NCBI RefSeq assembly: GCF_019399895.1
Contig: NC_091865.1
Location: 129,001-193,000 of the forward strand
Direction of reading: 5' to 3'
DNA: 64,000 nt
Origin: Cardiocondyla obscurior
Taxonomy: Eukaryota > Arthropoda > Insecta > Hymenoptera > Formicidae
Below the pieces are notes generated by a model. The model saw only the letters and a program-made list of their open reading frames with translations. It searched no databases and had not been told where the DNA came from. A program made the translations under genes and the position numbers. How positions within the stretch are numbered: position 1 is the stretch's first letter; each line of letters begins with the position of its first letter. Shown here one piece after another: positions 37,301 to 50,350 of the stretch.

Positions 37301-39480
37301 ATTTGCCAGAGAAGACGATGCTGAATAAATTTTTGATGTTAATGCGATATGTACGCGTTGTACCTAAATTTTTGCTTGTACGCGAATACTAAAAATATCA
37401 TTCCAAAGTAATTACGTTTTGAGTTGTTGCATTAATTAAAGTCACAGATTATATGGGGGATAATATCATGTTCACGCGTATATCGTAAAAATCCTTTGCA
37501 AGATTTTAATTGCACTAAAATTGCATCGTGCTGCTACCACCGCAGTTTCACTGCTGAACGAGGATTAAATAACAACGACTAAAATATGAATGGTTGTCGT
37601 CGCTTAATAATATCATGATTTATCTCATGTCTGACATTTACAGGGCGATATTATTTTCGGACATCAAGTTGCATAATTAAAATGCAGAGATATTTTTTAT
37701 TAAAAATAAAAAAAATATATATGTATTGGTCTCTCAATTTTACAACACATTTTTCACGTCACCAAATGCGGTGTTCGTCTATTTTTTGTAAATTTACATT
37801 TATTTGGTGATACAGTTTTGATATGTGAGATGTGGTTTCAATGCATTTGATGCGTAAAAATTTTTAGCAGCAACAGATAAACGACTGTAAGTCTGTAAAA
37901 ATATATATTTTTAGAAAGTAGTAATTAAATGCGAACCCACTCATCAGAGACATAGTATTACTATCTCTTAAAAAAGAAAAAATTTTTTTTTAATAAAAAA
38001 ATTCAAAAATCGATTGCGTACTCGTGTACCATCCGTGCGTGAACATATTGCGAATGGAAAGTCAATTGTGAGATTGAAAGATAGAAATGTTTTATTAGTT
38101 CAGATATCGTATCGCAATATCAGTTAAAAACTTTTTGAAGTTGATGCCATAGAAAATTTTATTGCGTAAAAAAAGATGTAATTAAATTCGATTAAAGAGA
38201 ATTAATATCTTACAAAGTTAAACATATTTAAATACAATTTTAAATTAACTATTTTTTTGTTAAGTGTGAAGCGATCAACTAATAATAATAATTTTTTTTT
38301 TTAATATTTTGTTCGAAGTAAAGAAATTATATATTATATTATTTCTTGAGATTATATATGAGATTATACAATATACATAAAAATTCTTCGAGTTCCTATC
38401 TATAAGATGTAAAAGTTTTAAGTGATTCTCGTCAAAAACCACTATAAGACAGATTATTAAAGTTACGATGCATCATAATACTCATCCGATTTTTATGCTA
38501 CGCGATGCTTATGAGATCACGTGGAGATTGAGAAAAAGTTGAACAGAAACTATAACGTAAGCTTTACTTTGGACACAAATATTTTAATTAAAAATTTCTT
38601 GTACGTTTTCTTTCACTCTTCTTGTAAAATGAAATATGTGAGATAAAATCGATAAATACGGGTTTTTGTTTTATTTTACATTTTATATATAGTATAATAC
38701 CTATGTATTATAAAGTTTCGCAAGTCGTATAGTAAAAATGTCATCAACTTTGCGCGCTGCAACTTGAAGGCTAACTAAAGCTCCAACTTACGCGTGATGC
38801 AGCTGCGTAGTTTCTTTGTAAGTAGATTACTGCAGCACAAGTATACCGAGTACACTACGCACAATCCTCTAATGCAAACTTTGCGAAACGTGATATATTC
38901 TAATAAAATTAAATTCCCTTCTCTTTCTTTTAGACAATATTTCACTACACTTTTCTCGCGCGAAAGCTCCGTTTTTCCCAGTTCTGATTCAAATTTAGAG
39001 ACGCCGAGGTCGATAAGCTTTAAATTATTTTATTTAAAATATCTAAATATATGCAGCGAGCTTAATTAAGAAATAAAACTTCTCGACGAAGCGATTCCAT
39101 TGTTCTCTCATAAAATAAGAAAAAAAAAATCTACAGTTTATATATATGTATAAGCGTGCGTTTTGGTTGTATTAAAAATTAATAACGACTCACCTTCGCA
39201 TAAAAGCTGCAATATAAGTCTCTCTACTGAACGAAGCTAAATTAGGTTTGACCCACGCTGATACGATCCTTGATTTTTCCCTCGCACTTCAGCACTGTAA
39301 GTCACACGCACATATGCACGCCGAGACGAATCGTACTTCGACGTGCCATCATTCTATTTCCTCTACGTCGACGATTATCCCATTTGGTCGACACGATCAC
39401 ACCAAACGCGCGTTACATCGTACCCTCGTGTCGATTTGTCAGCTCTCGTTCTCGAAGCCGGATGATTTTTAATAAGTCGA
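34301..39480. other. Long gene-poor, AT-rich tract
   Basis: About 5 kb of mostly AT-rich DNA with no supported gene. Exceptions are a GC-richer pocket with a CTTC/TTCC microsatellite at 35018-35052 and a mixed segment at 36540-37060 with overlapping frames on both strands (109 plus, 99 minus codons) that look like chance. I see no RNA gene, transposon protein or long internal repeat. Confidence 0.55.
35018..35052. repeat. TTCC/CTTC microsatellite, interrupted
   Basis: Two short arrays of CTTC/TTCC units flank a few bases of other sequence (TCGGCA). Confidence 0.7.
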
Positions 39481-39950
39481 AGACGAAAGATTGTGTCGGC
39501 AACACTCGTGGATAGGAGCACTCATCGGAACGAGACTGTCGAGGCCGCGGCTTATGCTTTCGGTTTACGGCGCCGCCCTGAATGTGTGCATTTCCGTCAG
39601 CGCGGATTAGAGGATGTCGCTATGTTGTCGCACGAGATTGTCATTGTATGCGCCAGTCGTCGTGACGCCCATCGTGACAGCTACTTACTTCGAATACATC
39701 TGTTGTTCAAGAGAGTCGAGTGATAAGCGCACCCGAATATCTCCCGGTACCTCCGATGACCGCATCGGAGCGAACGGTCTTATTTACGGAAATCGGATTA
39801 TTGAGCCAGTCGATCGGTCTGATTATCGCGCGTATGGTTACGAACGAAACTGATATCGCATATGTGGACGCGGCACATCTCGTTATTTCGTTATTTATCG
39901 TCACGACGATCGAATGAGTGACGGCGAAGAGTAACGAAGGGAATGAGGAC
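39481..39950. other. Moderately GC-rich segment with overlapping frames
   Basis: Open frames at 39493-39723 and 39720-39917 (plus) and 39707-39976 (minus) overlap. The 39720 frame starts with GTG and reads EYLPVPPMTASERT followed by hydrophobic segments, but the minus strand is equally open. No domain recognised, so no gene is called. Confidence 0.3.
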
Positions 39951-40599
39951 TTATTAATTTGAAATGCTGCTTGCAAATGACTATGAGGGCCGTCAAACGG
40001 GCACTATGCACATGTTAATTGCTATCGGGCGTTAATTGAAATTTGTTCTGGCTACGATGACATAAATGATTGCTGTGAACAATTCCTGTCAATAATGAGT
40101 TTCACGGCTGCCTCGTAAAATAATCGACTAGATTTATACAGAGAGATAAAATTTTTTTTTTCCTCTTTGTGTACGGTTTTTCAACTTCACGTATCAACTC
40201 TTCTATAATAATATAAAAAGATTAGTGTATTTTTATTACACATGGGATTCTGTATTTCCGTCTACTTCGCGCCAACTTAAACTTAAAAAAATTCACAAAA
40301 AAAAAATTAACCTTTCTCCAGCGACGACACGCGTTTACTTTTGCCTAGATATATAATATTAGTCGTGCAAGAGAACAGGTTTCGCTTCTTCCTTCTTCCG
40401 TCTGTATTTCGAGTGTAATCATTGAAATGGCGAAAATTAAGTTGACGATCTTGCGCAAAAACGAACAGACTTTAAGAGGAAAAAAACGAATGGCAGGAAA
40501 AAAAAAAAAAAAATAAGAGAGACAAAATAAAAAAGTGAGCGAGAGAGAGAAAGAGAAAAGAAAACTGGTAGGAAAGGTCAAACCATTAATTTGCATAGA
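39951..40599. other. AT-rich spacer with A and GA microsatellites
   Basis: Contains an A run at 40498-40513 followed by GAGA-type repeats at 40537-40560. No gene seen. Confidence 0.6.
40498..40560. repeat. A run followed by GA-rich simple sequence
   Basis: Sixteen A bases, then AT/AG-rich linker, then GAGCGAGAGAGAGAAAGAG. GAGA-type motifs can bind GAGA-factor-like proteins in insects; function here is not shown. Confidence 0.7.
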
Positions 40600-41090
40600 T
40601 TGCCTTACAACTACATCCTCGTAGGAGAATTTTCGGCGCGGCAAGCGAGAGCCTCGTGTGCTCTGTTAATTGCTACTGGTCGCTAATTGAAGTTCGCACG
40701 ATGTTCGAGGCCGGGGCGGTACGTTGCGTACACTGGCCCGGACTTTTCGGTTGCGAATTCTCGCGTCTACGGAAGCTGGCCGCGTCGGAAACAGTCGGCG
40801 TTATCATACGACTGCGGCAGTCCGGCGTTGGCTACTTCGTTACGCGATTGTCTGCAGCAAACTGCGCGCATTTACATCGGCGCGAATTACGCGCGGTGCA
40901 TACGAACGCGTCCGACAAAGCTGCGGGGTACTCGTCGTCATGGGCCTTCCTTCCTTCTCCTCATCCTCCGTGTTTCGATCGTACAAATCGCTCGGTTTGC
41001 GCTCGAGAGCTTAGAGAAAGTTACTCTCATCAATGTCCACGCGGTTCGCGCGTTTATGCGTACTATTATACGTCGTGTTTCAATTAATAA
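40600..41090. promoter_or_regulatory. CpG-rich block, all three plus frames open
   Basis: GC- and CpG-rich island in which three overlapping plus-strand frames are open (40656-41087, 40687-41151, 40724-41014). That pattern marks a shortage of stop codons rather than a gene, because at most one phase can be real. None has a recognisable domain. It may be a regulatory island. Confidence 0.25.
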
Positions 41091-43640
41091 TTGTGAAATG
41101 CACGCGTATTTATTTCCATTTTTGAAATGCGTACTGATAATCATCAATTAAAAGCTATTTCACTTTATCACTTTAAAAAAATTAATAATTAACTTTGTCT
41201 TCGTTAATATTGCTTCTGGGCATGAATAAAATGCGGTTTGTTTTTTTGGGTGGATATTAAATTAAAGAACGTTGTTCGACGGCAATCGTTATTGAATATA
41301 TTTATGATTGCCACTAATAAAACCGCTGTGGCGATAACGTTAAAGCTTAAGAGAAGCTCTACTGGTTAGATATTCGCGATTGCAGCGAATATCGCATTTG
41401 CATTGCGGTGGATTATACCAAATTCATATGTATATATTGGTAGAGGGAAGGAAATTCATCAACGCCTCTCTTTGCATGGTGCATAGTTGAATGGCATTGA
41501 TTGTACAAACTGAGCTATGGGGAACATGCGATTGCTAAGCGCAAGTATATCAGGTCTATTCATAGATCTATAGAATCGCAGAGTCGGTGCGCGATGAATT
41601 CTTTAATTTAAAGTCTCTATCGAATGTTTGCGTTCGAAAACGAAACCTGGTTAATATTAAACAGCACGTTGTTCAACGGAATTGTGTACCATGTCGTGCT
41701 TTTCCATCAAGTAATATTTAAACGAGAAACTGGATCAAACAGAAATTTTATGGGAAAAGATCGTTTGATTTTCTATACCGAAAATGCGACTATAAATTAA
41801 TGTGCTAATTAAAGATTTTAAAATATTTTAATTCTTTTCTTTTTTTTTTTTTTCTCTTTGTACAATTCCTCGTTGTTGTACTTAACGTTTTAATTCGCTA
41901 TTTATGGAATTATATTTTTAACTTGGAGAAAGCGTAGTGGTACTGAAGTGGGCACTAGATTTTTATTCAACGATTAATACGCACATTCGTATAACGCGAT
42001 ACTCAATAAAATCTCCAGGTGCTCAGTTTATCCTCGGTATTAATGCAAGACAAAATAATGCACTTCCGACGATCGACGATCCAATCGAAACTATAAAACC
42101 GTGCTCGAGAGGGGCCGTCTGCATACTTCGCCGCTCTTTTACGACTTCATTAAGGCGCCGTTACGAGCTAGATACTGCCGAGCGAACAAAGTGTGTACTT
42201 ATATAGCGCCCTTACGATAAACCGCGTCGATTTATGAACATCGCGCGCGGTTTAACGACCATTACTAATAATTTTTCGCTTCGAAATGCGCCATCGCCGT
42301 TTTACAAAGTCGATATGCCGGATTGAGAAGTGAGAGAAACTGTTATTTGTTGGACGTTATATCGAGCACAAATATATTAGATTCGTTACAACGTAAAGAA
42401 TAATTTAAGAAATAATGCCAATATTAATATGTACTTTTTCGACGCGCTACTTATATGCCACGTACGTAATTAAATTAATTAACGTTCATTATTTTGTAAT
42501 CCGAATAATACTTGTATGTTAATATACATTAATATGTGTTAACATACGTTATATTGATTTTGTTAAGTACTTATGCATTAAACATTTATTTTGTATTCGT
42601 AAAATAGAAATACGATGGTGTAAATTAATGTGGCGTTTTAATTAGGTCGCTGACACATGTTTAATGTCTGCATTATTTTACTTTATGAAAGAGATGAGTT
42701 GTAGATCATGATTTGTAAGTCGATAATTATTTATTCGCGAAATTATTTTGCTTAATATTCGGCAAATATTAAAAATAGCGTTATTAAGTTTGCATTAAAT
42801 TTTATCTCATCAATATCTTGTTTAAGAGGATTATAATAACGGTGTCCTTAATCACTGTATAACGTAGGTTCAAGTTCAACTATGTCGTTGTCCGTGATGC
42901 TTTCCCAGGGAAAGGTAAACGTCAGTAGGTTTACAATGCAAACAATGTGCATAAATGTTTATGATATAGGTACGTGAATTTGATAACGACAGAAGACTTT
43001 GCGATAATGAGGGTGAAACGTATCACAATATTGGTACAGTAACAACTGAAGTAGGGAGATCAGAAACCATTTCGCTCAATTATCAAGTATCCACTGGCAG
43101 GATTCGGTCACTATTCTCGAAAGATTATGTCATGCGATAAATTTACAGATGTGAAAATCCGAGAAAAGTTTCAAGTTAAAATTATTTAATTTATTCCGTG
43201 ATAATAAAATCCCATTAAAAGTGCAAACAATAAAAAAACAGATATAATAAATTTTGCTTTAAATATGTAAGGTGGGTTGTTAAATAAAATCTTTCCCTTG
43301 AACTAATAAAATCATCGCGAGCATTTTATACACGAAAAAGTAAAAAAAAAAATTTTTTTTCCGCGTATAGTGAAAAAGTAAAACCTCGGCAAATATCGGT
43401 TGGAATATGCCAAATTTAATACCGACAAAAGCGATATTTCAAGTTGAACAAAATATACATTTCGACACTACGTTCAAAATTTAGCTTGCTGGAATTTTTC
43501 GTATCGTCATATAAGTTCACTCTTTGCGCTCGCGTAATTTTTCCCTTTTTTATTATTATTTCTTTTTTTATATGCAATACCCAAAGATCGTCAGCCGTGC
43601 GTTGCGATGTACTATGCAAACAATGCGTATACATATTTAT
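41091..43640. other. Gene-free AT-rich tract
   Basis: No supported gene, RNA or array. The only sizeable frame (41937-42206, 89 codons) begins with GTG and has no motif. Confidence 0.55.
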
Positions 43641-44170
43641 ATGCTACCGCTGGGTATCGCGCCGATAAAATCGCCGTTATGATGAGAATGGAGCAGAGAA
43701 GGGCCGGCGGAATATTTGAATGGCATTTAACTAGCGGGCCGGCGGTGTCGGATTTTACGACGTCGGGGGCTGACTGAAGTTCTATGCCTTTCTAATTTCG
43801 GAACTTCTTCCCGCCAGACGAAGAATCGGTCGTGAAGTTTATCGCGCGGTCCACGCGCGGAGTCTGCCGTAATTAGAGGGTCAACGATGCGGGATGTCTT
43901 TATCGCGTTGCCCTGCGTGGCGCTTTAATTTTTCACGTTATCGACGCGATTAGCCCGTGACATATACGTATACACAATCCGGTCGCGTATCTGCGATTGC
44001 TGCATCGAAACGCGTAATACCCTCGAAATCCGGATGCGTTAAAGTCAACTCGCAATCGAGATGAAATTATAGGCTATAACTTGATGCGTATCATACTCAC
44101 AATCACGCGTACGCGTACGCATACGTACGCACAAGCCGCGCAAATCGTAAACAGCCGCCGTTCATTCATG
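43641..44170. promoter_or_regulatory. CpG-rich block
   Basis: GC- and CpG-rich island with no good open frame, which makes it a cleaner candidate for non-coding regulatory DNA. It ends in an alternating ACGCGT/ACGTACGC run at 44105-44131. Confidence 0.28.
44105..44131. repeat. Alternating purine-pyrimidine CGTACG repeat
   Basis: Overlapping ACGCGT, GTACGC and ACGTAC words in near-perfect purine-pyrimidine alternation, a sequence type able to adopt Z-form DNA. Confidence 0.6.
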
Positions 44171-44895
44171 AAACATTAAATTTTTTATGCCGCGCGTGAT
44201 TTAATTAAGGCTGTTTTGGCAGTGAAATATTTTCACGGCGAATTTCCTCTAACTGTGCTTGCCAACAATCTACTCCCACACATCGTACCGTTTTTATCGA
44301 ACTTTTATCCGTCAGAAACATTACACGCGTGCTGTCAAATAAGTTGTCAAACGCACGTATTGTAGAGCACGTGCCCAGACGTGAGATTAAATATCTGTAT
44401 GCTTGTCAATTCAATTGGTATTAATTATAATAATTAATAAAGAATGTACTTCGTTAGATTTCTCTACACACAGCCTGCTCGTCGTGTACGCGACACGTTT
44501 GCGCTTCTGATGTTAATTTAATTTCCCCCAGTAGGTTTTCCCCTTCCGCGCGCAAACTTTTATTCAGAAAAATCTAGTCACATCTTGTATTTTTATTTCC
44601 CTTCGTGGTAAACTTCATTTCTCTGCGCGCATCTCGGTGCGATATCTAATTCCATTAAAACTTACGGCAAAAGAATTTTAAGCTCTTGCACGTATCAACT
44701 TTAATGATGCATGGCTCAAGCGGGGGACGTGCTTCGTTTACATATGAAAAATTCACAATCGTATCACGGTTGCGCTTTTCAGAGTTTCAACAGAAAGAAT
44801 GCGCGAAGATGCGACCGCAGTGGAGAATCCTCTTTCGTATAATAAAAAAGAACGTTCTATCGGGTGATCCGCGAAGTTGTGAACCTTCCTCCCTA
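44171..44895. other. Mixed spacer
   Basis: No supported gene. A 107-codon plus frame (44686-45009) starts with a non-ATG codon and runs through a CT microsatellite. Confidence 0.5.
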
Positions 44896-44935
44896 TCTTT
44901 TTCTCTTTCTTTCTCTCTCTTTCTCTCTCTCTCTT
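44896..44935. repeat. CT-rich microsatellite
   Basis: Runs of CTTTCT and CTCTCT; GAGA-type on the minus strand. It opens the unusual purine/pyrimidine region that extends to about 46110. Confidence 0.85.
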
Positions 44936-45230
44936 CCCTTTTTTCGATTACTCGTCCGCCGACTTCGATTTGTCGCAAGCGAAAAGAACCGCGAATAATT
45001 CCACCGTAGCTGCATTGTTTGCGCCCTCGCGTTGCGCGCCATCCGCTTTTTTTCGCCACCCTCTTTTCTACATCCCCGCGTTGTACGGATAATTTTCATT
45101 TGGGAACTCACACAGAAATTTATCTCATCGAAACGACGCGCTCCGATAAGGCGCCCTGCATTCCGTCAGAGTCGGAGCGAATGCAGACGTCCGCCGAATT
45201 GCGCGTCCTGGGATACAATGTATTATGTAT

Positions 45231-45258
45231 GCACGCACGCACGCACGCACGCACGCAC
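45231..45258. repeat. (GCAC)7 microsatellite
   Basis: Seven exact GCAC units. Confidence 0.95.
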
Positions 45259-45418
45259 AAACGCGCGATGAACGCCGTGTCGTGACACTGCCGCGTGCAG
45301 TGTACGTTTATTTCCGTCGACGGAAACGTGACACCCGCGTTGCGTCGTAAGGGAGCTGCGGACCCGTCGCTCCCATTCAAGAGTCGCCGGCGGACTGCGA
45401 GGCTCGCACCGTGCCGAG

Positions 45419-45814
45419 ATGGGAGTGGTGGAAGCGTGGGAGACGCGGGACCGAGAGGAATATAGTACCGCGTTCGGCGAGTGGGAGAGAACGATCGTGA
45501 GCACAGGGGATGAAGGGAGCGAGAGCGAGATGCATGTAGATAAAGAGAGAAAGAGACGGAGAGAAAGTGCACCGATGGGAGAAAGCAGAGACAGGGATGC
45601 AGTTACGCGGAAGATGTGGACCGAACGAAGAGCGAGCGAGAAGCGTCGCGTTCGAGAGCGAGAGAATGGGAGAGAGAAACGAAAAGCGGCGAACGAAGAA
45701 AGAACGGTGCGGCGACGAAGAAACGCAAATGCCCTAAGCACTCGGACGACAAAGAGAAAAAAGGAGGACGGGAGTGGAAATAAGAAAGAGACGACGAGAA
45801 AGCGAAGAGAATGA
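45419..45814 (+). CDS. Hypothetical 131-residue Arg/Glu-rich low-complexity frame
   Basis: Not recognised. ATG at 45419 in a strong context (G at -3, G at +4) opens 131 codons to TGA. The start is MGVVEAWETRDREEYSTAFG; the rest is overwhelmingly Arg, Glu and Lys with a few Ser and Thr, as any reading of a GAGA-rich purine tract would be. There is no ordered domain. Highly charged Arg/Glu proteins of this kind exist among splicing and chromatin factors, but the minus strand is also open for 150-172 codons, so composition is the simpler explanation. Confidence 0.12.
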   Translation: MGVVEAWETRDREEYSTAFGEWERTIVSTGDEGSESEMHVDKERKRRRESAPMGESRDRDAVTRKMWTERRASEKRRVRERENGREKRKAANEERTVRRRRNANALSTRTTKRKKEDGSGNKKETTRKRRE

Positions 45815-46150
45815 ACAAGGACAATAGCGCGAGTGACAAAGTTAGCGAATGCGTTAGCCGTCCTCCCTCTCGTCCTCCGATTTCTCTTTGCTTTTCCTCC
45901 TTTCTCTATTCAACCCTTCTTCACGCTTCCTCCATCCTTTTACCTCCATTTCTCTTGCGTTTCATTCTTCTCGTTCGTATCTGACAGTTTGCACCCTCCG
46001 CTTCCTGAACCTTATACGCGCCATTTTTTCCTCCACCAAGCTCGCTCTTTAGACACATTTCGCGATCTTTTCTTGGGCGTTCTCACGAGCCTCGGCCCAT
46101 CCTTCTTACTTTACTCGCCTCTTCAACAGCAACATGCTTCGTGCGCATAG

Positions 46151-49100
46151 ACCGCGAAAACGCAAAAAGATTACTTACGCTACGGCACGCCACGATTATA
46201 TTGCCGAAAGACATGGTCTGAGAAAACTTCGTGGTTCCTTTGATTACAGAGCACGCCTAACAACAATTTTTATGTACAGCAGTCGCATACATTTATATGT
46301 AAATTTAATTCGGAATAGGATTAGAAAGATTTCTTTTCTTACTCTTTTAAACGTTTAAAAACGATCAAGTTAATTTAATATCGTTTCGCGTTCTAAATGT
46401 AATTTATTACAATTTAATAAAATTACTAATAAAGAGTTATTACACATATATTAAAATTAGTTTAGAATTAAGACTTTTACATCTTCATTCATTGCAGAAT
46501 ATTGTTCTATGTTTACCTAACTACTGCATTTTGTAACAGAATTTCCATAGAAATGATGCGAATGTACCGGGATACATTCCCGCAGCCGTACTGCGTAACT
46601 GCTGCGGATGCTTCAAATCGTGAGTGGACAAATTGTCTACCTCCGAGTGTACCAGTATTAAGGGTATTATCTTCGTCTGTAGAATAAGCATGCAAGTAAA
46701 TAACTAGTGGCGGATATAACCACGCTACGTACATATGCAATCATTTTGTGCATAAAATAAAAGTGCATAAAATAATAGGTATACTTAAATTATTCGTTAT
46801 AAATGTAATTACATTTTTAATATCATTATAAATTACTGCTTAAAAAAATTTTCTTTTTCTATTTCTTGTTAATATATGTACAATCAAAGATAAATTAAGA
46901 TAAAAATTGCTTTGAGAATAAAAAATTAATGTAAATGTTTTAACATTTTGAACATTCTTGTCTAATCGAAAGACACCCGTGTACGGGATTTGTTTCTATG
47001 TAATCCATCTACGCGATATTGCTATATACAAGTTATACATAGTTATATTTAACTTATCTGACTCATATACAATACAGTTTCTAACAACTGTTCAATAGCC
47101 TCGAGGACTTTGAGCTTCGTGAGCAGAATACCTGTAGAACCAAGACTTATGACAAACTAACAAGAAATCAATTACTACTACACATATTGTTTCTAACATT
47201 AATAATTCATAATTTGTCAAATTAAAAGATTAATGTCTAAGATTATCGTCGATATAATTTGTTGCCAAAAAATTTCCGCGATCTGTAGAGGTGATCGTAA
47301 ACGTGTGTCATAAATTATGATACAATTTATACCTACATAAGTAATATTCTCATAAAATTCGATATTGCGGATTAAGTTTTTTTCTCAACATGCCAACCTG
47401 GCTTTGGCTCATGGGGGTAGTTCAAAGTGGGTCAACGAGGATAAGCGGTATTATAAGGAAGCTTTTAAAAGACTTACAACTTTGATTTTAAGGTGAAAAG
47501 CACGATATACTGCATAACGAACACATTGAATAAAATTAGCTAGCAAGAGATACATCTCTCTTATAAGATTATAATTAATATTTCTAATTTAATTAATTTA
47601 TTATTTAATCGCTTAATAGGATTTGATAAAAATTTCTATCGAACATGGCTTAATAAATTTTAATCTCTATCAGAATAATCTTTGAAAATAATAGTTGAAG
47701 TTTCACAGATCACTAGTCGAGATCAAATTCTAATTCTGGTGAGTTTGCTCTAAATTTTGCACTTTGTTTTAATATTGTTCTTAAAAGATAGTCAATTTCA
47801 AGAATTTAATTCTTCGGTCTATTACTATTATTCGCTACCTATCTCTGTTAATTTTAATAAAAGAAAGATAAACGGAATTAAAAACGTTAATGAAAACAGA
47901 AAATTACTTTGGGATAATAAAATAAACTTGTTAAAAAAAAAGTAAAGGTAAACTTCGAGTTAAATTGTTTTCAGCTATCTTAAATGCTTCAAGACAATTC
48001 TACATGCAATTCTATTAAATAAATTCTATATAACATTAAATTAATGAAGCTGATAACCAAATGCATTTTCAAATGTAATAATATATTAAATAAATTACAT
48101 GTGGAATTATTTTATTTATATTAAAGAAATAAAAAAATATCTTCTGTGAGATATCACGAAATATTTTGCATATTACTCTTGAGATTTCTTCAGGGGTTAC
48201 ATATCTTTTTGGTTTGATTCCCGAAGCACATCCGTTATTACACGGATACACTTTGTTCGAGACGCTTTGTATTCTACGCGCGTCTCAGTGTTATTATTCC
48301 GGGTATATCGAAGAATACCTTTACTGCAACCACAGCTGATAGAAAAATCCGACGAGGCCAACTCTTCGGTAGACTTTTGACTATTAGCTCGCTTTTCTCA
48401 ATACGCAAACATTTCCTCGCATTGAAACGAATGAGATAAAAGCTTTTAGAAATTTTTATACAGACATCTGACATACGGAACGTAGAATGATAAATGGGCT
48501 AGTCAGAAATTAATATTTCCAATACGAAGATTAAGAAGAACGGCTTGAGAGGTTTTAAAAATTTGCGAGCATAAAAAATTGAATTATGTCAATATGTTTT
48601 TAGATAATATTAATTTTTCTGTATAATTATTTCGTGATAACAAATTATACGACGCTGTACATATATAATCTGTTTCTTGTTGGTTTATCGAAGTGAAAAT
48701 GTGCGTCGAGAGTTATCAGAGACAAGAATGTCGGTGAGTTCACGATACGAATTTTCTACAGAACACGGATTGACTGAAAAGCTCGGCTGAGATTAGGTCG
48801 CTGGCCAATTTCCGTACTCTCTTTCAACTCGCAATATCTTTAGGGATAAAAAGAAAATTCGCATTGCGAATATTTTAACATTTAGGAAGTTTTAACAATT
48901 TTTATCTTCATTGTTAATATCACCATAATTAATAAAAATATATATAGACAGTTTTATTAAACATTTAATTATTTTAATAATTATTATTTATAGTTATTAA
49001 TTTTAAAACGATAGCACATTGAAATATATTTATTAAAGTATTTAAAAAACATGTAAAGAATAAATAAATTTAGAAGCTCATATTAAAATATAGTAAATTA

Positions 49101-49349
49101 ATGCCTAGTGGAGGAGAAACAGCTTTTTCATAAATCTTTCTTGCCCGAGCACATTTTTGTTATTTATTAATTCTCATACTCGCTTATTTGTAGCTTCAAC
49201 ATCGATGTAGAATACTGTTTCCTGCAGAACATAACCGTTTTTATAGAACACTCTTTTATATTTCGCTTAACGTGCCATGATTGAAAGAAAAAAAAAAAGT
49301 AAAGCCGTAAAAATAAAATCGTATAATAAAATATTACGTTGCTCGATTC
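46151..49349. other. Gene-free, strongly AT-rich tract
   Basis: More than 3 kb with no supported gene and almost no CpG-rich sequence. A few GTGAGT sites (47730, 48731) look like 5' splice sites but sit on very short frames. It reads as intron or intergenic DNA. Confidence 0.55.
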
Positions 49350-50350
49350 AATCAAGAAAATTACCGGTACCGCGCGAAGTAGGAACGTTCGGGAGTTACA
49401 AAAGCAAACATTCCGGCGCCCGTGCGAGTGGCATTTCGCGCTTATCTCGCAGTATTACAGCGACCCTGACTTTTTCCCGTCTTCATGCCCGTCGTCCTAG
49501 TCGCGTACGTGTCACGTACACGCAAAAACTTACGCCGCCGCGCCGACCTGCCGGGAACGGCTACGGGCTCATTCGGCCGGAAGTACCGGACATCGGGTGA
49601 AATACGATTGCACACCGGCGAACGTACAGCGGATGGGAAGAATGGGGACGCGGGATCGCGAAATATCGGATGGCCGAGGTTGTAAGGTTGAAAGAGGGAA
49701 ACTGAAAGAGATATATCTAGAGAGAGCGAGAGAGATAAAAAGACGGGAAGGAAGAGAGAAAGGGAGAAGGAGACAAAGGGACAGAGAGGAATGCGGAGGA
49801 TCATCTCCATGCGCGCAGCGGTACTTGCGCTATTTTCCCCTTTTCGCTTTGTTTAACCGGATATCGCCGGTCCAGTCCGCAGTTGTTATTTACATCGGAC
49901 GATGAATAACAATGAACGGGAACGTATATTAAACGTGTCTATAAATTCGAGCGCGGCGTGACAATTTTCGCTAGGGATCGAAACGGGCGAAAGATGGGCG
50001 CGTCGATGGCGGCGACGGCGACCGCAGCGATAGCGATGAAAGTGCATATGGCGAGAGAGTGCATTAAAAACGATCGTTGACGGAACGACGGAGAAACGGA
50101 CGCAGATAGTGCACGACCATCCGACCGATCGTTTTCCATGCTCGCCTGCCCGTGTCCTTCGTTGCGTGTTCACAAACGTTTTCACACGAGCGAGCGACGC
50201 GTGCTGGCATTGTTCGGGCTAGACAGGCGTTCACGTACGTTTGATCCTTTTTCCCCCCCCCTATTTTCCTCCACCTCTGTATAACGTCGAATTCTGGGAA
50301 AATTGGAGTAATGGAAGAAAGCGCGAGAGAAAAATAAGGGGCGAGCTGAA
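49350..50350. promoter_or_regulatory. CpG-rich block with purine tract
   Basis: GC- and CpG-rich island with a purine-rich GAGA tract at 49690-49795 and a C run at 50253-50261. Overlapping frames are open in several phases on both strands, including a 102-codon minus frame at 50064-50372 that starts with GTG. None is recognised. Possible promoter or enhancer block, inferred. Confidence 0.28.
49690..49795. repeat. GA-rich polypurine tract
   Basis: About 100 bases dominated by AGAGAG/GGGA words on the plus strand, similar in kind to 45480-45830. Confidence 0.6.

Larger units (their letters stand above)
45000..46150. promoter_or_regulatory. CpG-rich block with strand-asymmetric purine and pyrimidine tracts
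   Basis: CpG-rich DNA at 45000-45420 is followed by about 400 bases very rich in A and G on the plus strand (45420-45830) and then about 260 bases very rich in C and T (45850-46110). GAGA-type motifs are abundant. Such asymmetry can come from GA/CT microsatellite expansion, GAGA-rich promoters or 5' untranslated regions. No known gene is seen; the frames on both strands are composition-driven. Confidence 0.35.

Noticed and set aside
40656..41151. Plus-strand frames of 143 and 154 codons
   Set aside because: Three phases are open together in CpG-rich DNA; no motif favours any one.
45223..45741. 172-codon minus-strand frame and a 150-codon neighbour in another phase
   Set aside because: Both are low-complexity Ser/Leu/Arg readings of a CT/GA-rich tract and overlap each other, so they reflect composition.
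42641..48803. Shared ATTAGGTCGCTG word at 42641 and 48792, reminiscent of a mariner-type end
   Set aside because: Identity stops after about 12 bases, the two lie in the same orientation, and no inverted partner or transposase is present.
48698..48860. Short ATG frame ending at a GTGAGT donor with an acceptor about 110 bases downstream
   Set aside because: It would give a product of only about 30 residues and illustrates how easily chance splice models arise in this DNA.
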